In this document: piece by piece, positions 14,284-18,521 of the stretch
Numbering within the stretch: the first letter of the stretch is position 1
Layout of the letters: the number at the start of each line of letters is the position of its first letter
NCBI GenBank assembly: GCA_934667095.1
Contig: CAKULE010000022.1
Coordinates: 1-18,521, forward strand
Direction of reading: 5' to 3'
Length of the DNA: 18,521 nt
Origin: an uncultured Oscillospiraceae bacterium
GTDB taxonomy: Bacteria; Bacillota; Clostridia; Oscillospirales; Oscillospiraceae
The notes under the pieces: model-generated
The model's database searches: none
Seen by the model: only the letters and a program-made list of their open reading frames with translations
What the model was told of the DNA's origin: nothing
Position numbers and translations under genes: made by a program

Positions 14284-16190
14284 CGATCAAGCGCATGCGC
14301 GCCACCTTTGGCGCGCTGGACGGAGCCGAACTGGCCCCCGGGGATGGGCTCACCGTCATCACCGCCCCCAATGAGAGCGGAAAGTCCACATGGACCGCCT
14401 TTGTGAAGGCCATGCTCTACGGCATCGACACCCGGGACCGGGACAAGACCGGCTATCTGGCGGACAAGAACCGCTACCAGCCGTGGTCCGGTGCCCCCAT
14501 GGCCGGCGAGCTGGAGCTGGAGTGGCAGGGCCGTGACATCACCCTGCGCCGCGCCTCCACCCGCTCCGGGCCCTTCCAGCAGTTCGAGGCGGTGTACACC
14601 GCCTCCGGTGACCCGGTGCCCGGCCTCACCGGGGCCAATGCAGGCCAGACCATTCTGGGCTGCGGGAAAGAGACCTTCACCCGCACCGCGCTGGTTGGGC
14701 AGAACGGCATCGCCGTCACCGCCGCGCCGGAGCTGGAAAGCCGCATTGCCGCCCTCGCCGCCTCCGGGCAGGAGGACGTATCTTTTTCCGTCACGGAGCG
14801 CACGCTGAAGGACTGGCGCAACCGCCGTCGGGTCAACCGCTCCAATGGCCTGATCCCGGAGCTGGAGCGGGGGCTGGCCGAGACCAACGCCGCGCTGGCG
14901 GAGATGGCACAGGCCCGCAGCCAGCGGGATGAAGCGGAGGAGAGACTGGCCGCCCTCCGGGCAGAAAAGGGCGATCTGGAATTTCAGCAGTCCCTCCTCC
15001 GCCGGGCCCGGCGGAGGGAGCTCAACCGCCGCTATGCCGAGGCTGAGCTGCGGACAGAGGAGGCCTGTCAGGCACTGGCGGACCTGCCGGGGCCTGACCC
15101 CGCCTTTGCCGGCCTCACCGCAGAAGAGGCCCGGCGGCAGACCGCGGACCGGCAGACCAGGCAGGACCGCCAGCAGGCTGAATTCACCGCCCGCCGCGCC
15201 GCCATCGAGGGCCGCCGCGGCCCGATCAAGACCGCCGCAGCCGTCGTTCTGCCCCTGCTGGGGGTGGGCGGGCTGGCCGCCGTGATCGCCGGCTTTGTCA
15301 GCGGTCGCTACGCCATCTCGTGGGTGGGCTTCGCCGCCATGCTGGTCGCCGTGGCCTGCGCCATCCTCTTCGTCAGCGCGCTGGGCAGGCTGGACAAGCG
15401 CCTCGCCGCCCTCCCCGTGCCGGAGCCCCCGGTCCCCCTCCCGGACCCGGAGGCCTACGCCGCATGGCTGGCCCGGCGGGAGCTGCTGACCCGGGAGCTG
15501 GCCCACTGTCAGGAGCGTCAGGCGGACCTCGCCGCTCAGGGCGGCCAGCCCATCGACACGCTGGAGCTTCTCCCCGACCCCTCCATGACCCAAGCAGAGG
15601 CCGACGCCCGCATGACCGCCGTGGAGCGCGACCTGTCTCTCTGGCAGTCCCGGCTGGACCGGGCCGAGGGCGCCCTGCGCACCGACCCCCTTACGCTGGA
15701 GGCCCGCCGCGAGGCGCTGGAGGCTCAGCTCACCCGCCGCGCCGCGGAGTATGATGCCATCGACGCCGCCCTGAAGGCGCTGGAGGCCGCCAACGCCTCC
15801 CTGCGGGAGCGCTTTTCCCCCGCCCTCAATCAGGAGACCGCCGACCTGTTCTCCGCCCTCACCGGCCAGCGCTGGACCGCCCTCACTCTCAGCCGGGACT
15901 TCTCCGCCCTCGCCGGTGACGGCGGCCAGCCCCGTTCCGCCCTGTACCTCTCCGCCGGCACCGCGGACCAGCTCTATCTGGCCGTCCGGCTGGCCCTGTG
16001 CCGCCTCACGCTGCCCGGCGCGCCCCTCCTGCTGGACGACGCCCTCTGCGCCTTCGACGACGCCCGCATGGCCCGCGCGCTGGAGGTCCTGCGGGACATG
16101 GGCCGGGAGCGGCAGGTCCTGCTCTTCTCCTGCCACGGGCGGGAGGCCGAGTGGGCCCGCGCCAACGGCGTCCCTACCCTGACAATATAG
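14274..16190 (+). CDS. yhaN: YhaN-like membrane-inserted Rad50/SbcC-type ATPase
   Basis: This 638-residue AAA-type ATPase begins at the ATG at 14274, inside the end of yhaO. Walker A is APNESGKST (31-39), followed by the MLYG segment usual in YhaN. Coiled-coil-like Ala/Glu/Arg-rich stretches (about 185-315 and 375-535) flank two adjacent hydrophobic helices (about 318-338 and 346-370). The ABC signature LSAGTADQ lies near 558-565 and Walker B LLLDDALCAFDD near 585-596, with a switch histidine in SCHGRE. Internal membrane helices between the coils distinguish YhaN from SbcC. It is clearly shorter than Bacillus YhaN (about 960 residues), mainly through shorter coils. With yhaO it should form a membrane-associated Mre11/Rad50-like complex. 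No strong terminator follows directly; the next promoter begins about 25 nt later. Confidence 0.9.
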   Translation: MSVTIKRMRATFGALDGAELAPGDGLTVITAPNESGKSTWTAFVKAMLYGIDTRDRDKTGYLADKNRYQPWSGAPMAGELELEWQGRDITLRRASTRSGPFQQFEAVYTASGDPVPGLTGANAGQTILGCGKETFTRTALVGQNGIAVTAAPELESRIAALAASGQEDVSFSVTERTLKDWRNRRRVNRSNGLIPELERGLAETNAALAEMAQARSQRDEAEERLAALRAEKGDLEFQQSLLRRARRRELNRRYAEAELRTEEACQALADLPGPDPAFAGLTAEEARRQTADRQTRQDRQQAEFTARRAAIEGRRGPIKTAAAVVLPLLGVGGLAAVIAGFVSGRYAISWVGFAAMLVAVACAILFVSALGRLDKRLAALPVPEPPVPLPDPEAYAAWLARRELLTRELAHCQERQADLAAQGGQPIDTLELLPDPSMTQAEADARMTAVERDLSLWQSRLDRAEGALRTDPLTLEARREALEAQLTRRAAEYDAIDAALKALEAANASLRERFSPALNQETADLFSALTGQRWTALTLSRDFSALAGDGGQPRSALYLSAGTADQLYLAVRLALCRLTLPGAPLLLDDALCAFDDARMARALEVLRDMGRERQVLLFSCHGREAEWARANGVPTLTI

Positions 16191-16213
16191 TCCGTTTTAT
16201 TGGACACTTCCCC

Positions 16214-16222
16214 TGTTATACT
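16214..16222 (+). promoter_or_regulatory. Extended -10 promoter of the small gene
   Basis: TGTTATACT contains an extended -10 TG and a -10 TATACT (16217-16222). No good -35 exists at 16-18 nt spacing; a TTGGAC at 16200-16205 is too close to serve. The start site near 16229 lies about 26 nt before the small gene's ATG. Confidence 0.55.
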
Positions 16223-16254
16223 GGCCTCAGAAAACAGGAAAGGAAGTGTCCCGC

Positions 16255-16371
16255 ATGTACGAGATCAGGAACGTTTATGGCCACGTGGAGGTCTATCTGG
16301 ACGGCAGCTTCTGCTTTTCCGCGGACACCGAGGGCGAGGCGGAGCGCGAGCTGGCCCAGCTCTCCGCCTGA
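16255..16371 (+). CDS. Small hypothetical protein, 38 residues
   Basis: An ATG at 16255 preceded by AGGAAAGGAAG (about 10 nt) opens 38 codons ending at TGA 16371. The product is acidic: a short strand-like part (MYEIRNVYGHVEVYLDG), then FCFSADTEGEAERELAQL, which could be an amphipathic helix. It has one cysteine, no signal peptide and no membrane segment. An extended -10 promoter before it and a strong terminator 21 nt after it frame it as an independent transcript. It reminds me of short unnamed proteins seen in related Clostridia, with a 'VYLDG-F-CSADT' core, but I cannot name a family. A function is not known; a small regulatory transcript is the alternative reading. Confidence 0.65.
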   Translation: MYEIRNVYGHVEVYLDGSFCFSADTEGEAERELAQLSA

Positions 16372-16392
16372 CCCTGCGGCCTGAAAAACGAC

Positions 16393-16424
16393 AATGCCCC
16401 TCCCGGTTGGGAGGGGCATTTTTT
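16393..16424 (+). terminator. Intrinsic terminator of the small gene
   Basis: A 12-bp perfect stem (16393-16404 with 16409-16420), a GGTT loop and a T6 run (16419-16424) follow the 38-codon gene. It may also stop read-through from the yhaN operon. Confidence 0.92.
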
Positions 16425-16430
16425 GCGTCC

Positions 16431-16470
16431 AAAAGGACGAGCCCCCGCTCCATCGGAGCGGGGGCTCGTC
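16431..16470 (-). terminator. Intrinsic terminator of the right-hand SLH gene
   Basis: A 16-bp perfect stem (16436-16451 with 16455-16470) with a 3-nt loop is followed, reading minus, by a short T run from the A4 at 16431-16434. It lies 34 nt after the SLH gene stop and sits back to back with the plus-strand terminator at 16393-16424. Confidence 0.88.
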
Positions 16471-16504
16471 TCATATCAGGTCGATACGGATTACCGATGC
16501 ACGA

Positions 16505-18521
16505 TTAGGTGCGGGTGGTGCTGACGACGTAGACGGTCACAACAGCGGTGCCGTTGGCGTTCAGAACCAGAGCGACGGTGTCGGCAGTGGTCAGAGCGGT
16601 GGGATCGGAGGGAACCTTGGTGTTGCTGGTCAGGTTGACCACGGTAGCGTCAGCCACGGACAGGTCGGTGACAGCGCTGGTGGAGATCAGACCGTTGTAC
16701 ATGTTGGTGACAGCGGCAACAGCCTTCAGGTTAGCGGCGGAGTTATCACCAGTGATGGTGTACAGGCTGCCGGCAACAGTGTAGGTCTTGAAGCCGGACA
16801 GGGCGGTCGCATCCGCGGTGATGATCTCGGTCTTCACACCGTCAATGTAGACGGTGTGCTGCCAACCGGTCTGGACAGCGCCAGCAGCATCGGTGTAGGG
16901 CACCTTGGTGGTGCTGGCAGCGGCCTCAGCAGCGAACATAACGTCCTTGCCGGTGACAACGGGAGCCTCGTAGGCGTCCTTGACCACAACGTACTTGACG
17001 GTGTAGTTGGTGGTGGCGCCGACCTGCTCGGCAACATACTCAACGGCCTTGTTAGACAGAGCCTGAACACCGGACTTCACAACGACCTTCAGGTCAGCCT
17101 TCGTACCAGTCACATAGATGAACTGGACATCGGAGGTGAAGTAGTGGTTCGCGGCGATCTTCACGGCAGAGGCAGCCAGATCAACGCTGGAAGCGGTGGT
17201 GCTGGCAGCACTGGTGAAGGTAGCCACAGTGGCCTTCAGAGTGGTGTTATAAGAGGTGCTGACCTTGTACAGGCCGGCGGTGTTGGTGCCAGCGGAGGCC
17301 AGCTGATAGATGACCTGATTGCCGGCCATATCCACGCACTGAGCGTAGTAGGTGGTAGTAGTGGTCGGAGTACCGAAGTCATCGTGCACGGTCTCCGTGG
17401 TCTGGTAGTTAGCAACCAGATAGACGACGCTGGTGTCAACGGTGGTAGCCTTAGCGGTGGCGGTGATGTAGTTGCCCTCGCCGTCCAGATACAGGGTGTA
17501 CTCGCCAGTGAAGCTCATGGCGCTGGCGGCAACCGCAGTCAGGCCGGAGTGGTCGTCACCAGCCTGGTTATAAGCAACGCCGCCGATGGTGACGGTGTTG
17601 TCCTTGATCTTGGAGGGGGTGCCGGTCACGGTGGTGACCTTGGACAGGTGATAGATGGAGCCAACCTGATAGACGACAACATAGTCATCCTTGGCAATGC
17701 CAGCGTACTCAACAACGACGTCGGAGGTAGCGTTGTTCTGCAGCTCGCCAATGCCGTTCAGGGTGATGGTCTCAGCACCAGCAGTGGTGGTGATGGTGCT
17801 GACCTTGCTCAGGGTGTAGGAGGTGGGCTCAACGAAGGCGATCACGGCGTTGTTGTAGATCACAGCGGTGCCGGTCTGGCCCACGGGGGTGGTGCTCACG
17901 CTGCTGGCGGCGTAGGCGCCGTTATACTTGGTGTAGGTGCCGGAGAAAGCGGTGGCCTCAGGCTTGCCCAGCGCGGCGTTCAGATCCTTCAGAGTGGTCA
18001 GGGCGTTCATCTCGAAGGTGGTGGAGTTGTCGATCACGGCATAGGTCTTGCCGGGCTTGGCAGCGCTGGTGTAGGTGCTGGCATAGTACACAGTAACATG
18101 ATGGCCGATGAGGTCGGTGCCAGTCTTAAAGTTGTAGTTAGCAGCGCCAATGGTGGTGTAAGCAGCGCCGGTGGCCTGGTTGGCGGTGACAACGCCATCC
18201 TCGACCTTCAGGCCGTAAACCAGATCGGCGATGGAGCCGGAGTTGTCGGTCTGAGCAGTCAGGGTGTAGTCAGTGCCCAGAACAGCGCTGCTGTTCACAG
18301 CGTTGGCAACCAGAATAGCCTCGGTGCGGGACTCAAACACCTGACCGTCCAGAGCGGTGGTCTTGCTAGTCAGAGAGTTCAGAACATACTTGCCGGTGGT
18401 GTTGCCGGTGGCGGTGTAGTTCATGGCGTTGAAAGCCAGCTGAGCGGCCTGCTCACGGGTCAGGTTGGCGGACAGGACCAGACCATCGAGGCCGGTCAGC
18501 AGGTTGGCCTTCTTCAGAGCG
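16505..18521 (-). CDS. SLH-domain surface (S-layer-like) protein, 5' truncated
   Basis: The gene enters from the right edge on the minus strand; 671 residues are visible. The first 32 (ALKKANLLTGLDG through TREQAAQLAFNA) are the end of an SLH domain; the methionine at 18422-18424 is internal. The remainder is a Thr/Val/Ala-rich, beta-like ectodomain with one cysteine and no membrane segment. It shares the SLH end and the GSIAD-VY motif (18215-18238) with the left-hand SLH protein, then diverges. Codon use is again narrow (GTC/GTT, ACC, GCT, CTG, AAG), suggesting high expression. Signal peptide and promoter are outside. The two proteins are paralogues of similar size, so either alternative S-layer subunits or a main subunit and a companion are possible; this cannot be settled here. 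Confidence 0.85.
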   Translation of the reverse strand, partial: ALKKANLLTGLDGLVLSANLTREQAAQLAFNAMNYTATGNTTGKYVLNSLTSKTTALDGQVFESRTEAILVANAVNSSAVLGTDYTLTAQTDNSGSIADLVYGLKVEDGVVTANQATGAAYTTIGAANYNFKTGTDLIGHHVTVYYASTYTSAAKPGKTYAVIDNSTTFEMNALTTLKDLNAALGKPEATAFSGTYTKYNGAYAASSVSTTPVGQTGTAVIYNNAVIAFVEPTSYTLSKVSTITTTAGAETITLNGIGELQNNATSDVVVEYAGIAKDDYVVVYQVGSIYHLSKVTTVTGTPSKIKDNTVTIGGVAYNQAGDDHSGLTAVAASAMSFTGEYTLYLDGEGNYITATAKATTVDTSVVYLVANYQTTETVHDDFGTPTTTTTYYAQCVDMAGNQVIYQLASAGTNTAGLYKVSTSYNTTLKATVATFTSAASTTASSVDLAASAVKIAANHYFTSDVQFIYVTGTKADLKVVVKSGVQALSNKAVEYVAEQVGATTNYTVKYVVVKDAYEAPVVTGKDVMFAAEAAASTTKVPYTDAAGAVQTGWQHTVYIDGVKTEIITADATALSGFKTYTVAGSLYTITGDNSAANLKAVAAVTNMYNGLISTSAVTDLSVADATVVNLTSNTKVPSDPTALTTADTVALVLNANGTAVVTVYVVSTTRT
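18419..18521 (-). repeat. Right copy of inverted SLH-coding repeat
   Basis: This is the inverted partner of 1-103, with about a dozen mismatches over 103 nt and a 28-nt perfect run (18433-18460). It stops at the same point of the SLH reading frame as the left copy does. Confidence 0.75.

Noticed and set aside
14085..16136. A 683-codon open frame antisense to yhaN.
   Set aside because: No motif or plausible composition; yhaN on the other strand has a full set of ATPase motifs.
16200..16222. TTGGAC and TATACT as a standard promoter pair.
   Set aside because: The spacer is only 11 nt, too short for sigma-A; the extended -10 reading is kept instead.

Overview
The window reads as chromosomal DNA from a high-GC, anaerobic gut-type Firmicute, most likely of the Oscillospiraceae (Flavonifractor/Lawsonibacter/Oscillibacter-like). 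The basis is a GC-rich composition judged by eye, strong AAAGGAGG-type ribosome sites, SLH-domain surface proteins, a zinc-ribbon DUF6320-type membrane protein, and YmdB and YhaO/YhaN homologues. The family placement is inference. No rRNA, tRNA, CRISPR array, integrase or transposase was found.

Layout. Both ends lie inside large S-layer-homology (SLH) surface-protein genes in opposite orientation: the left one (1-2032) reads right and the right one (16505-18521) reads left. Both are cut at exactly the same codon of the SLH domain, so the window is bounded by an inverted pair of SLH-coding blocks. Inside come: an orphan phage-tail-like gene (2113-2568, minus); an HSL-type alpha/beta hydrolase (2663-3613, minus) divergent from an acyltransferase plus zinc-ribbon membrane protein operon (3751-5741); a wrecked ABC-exporter remnant (5806-6159, minus); a MacB-like ABC operon (6435-11049) of ATPase, large CARDB-like repeat surface protein and FtsX-type permease, driven by a near-consensus promoter with a perfect palindrome at its start site; a DEAD-box RNA helicase (11173-12357); a ymdB-yhaO-yhaN cluster (12421-16190); and a 38-codon gene with its own promoter and terminator (16255-16371).

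How the genes work together. The envelope is the recurring theme: two surface-layer proteins, a lipid or alcohol acyltransferase opposed by an esterase, and an ABC system whose extracellular partner is a membrane-anchored Ig-repeat protein. The second half is nucleic-acid metabolism: RNA unwinding, a cyclic-nucleotide/RNA-turnover phosphodiesterase, and a membrane-tethered Mre11/Rad50-like pair. Most transcription units have readable sigma-A promoters with 17-nt spacers and clear intrinsic terminators, so unit boundaries are fairly secure.

Most notable: the symmetric inverted SLH ends (possible inversion or gene-conversion substrate, or an assembly breakpoint); the ABC operon with a CARDB-like protein where a MacA adaptor would be expected, plus its palindromic operator; the divergent esterase/acyltransferase locus; and the small stand-alone gene.
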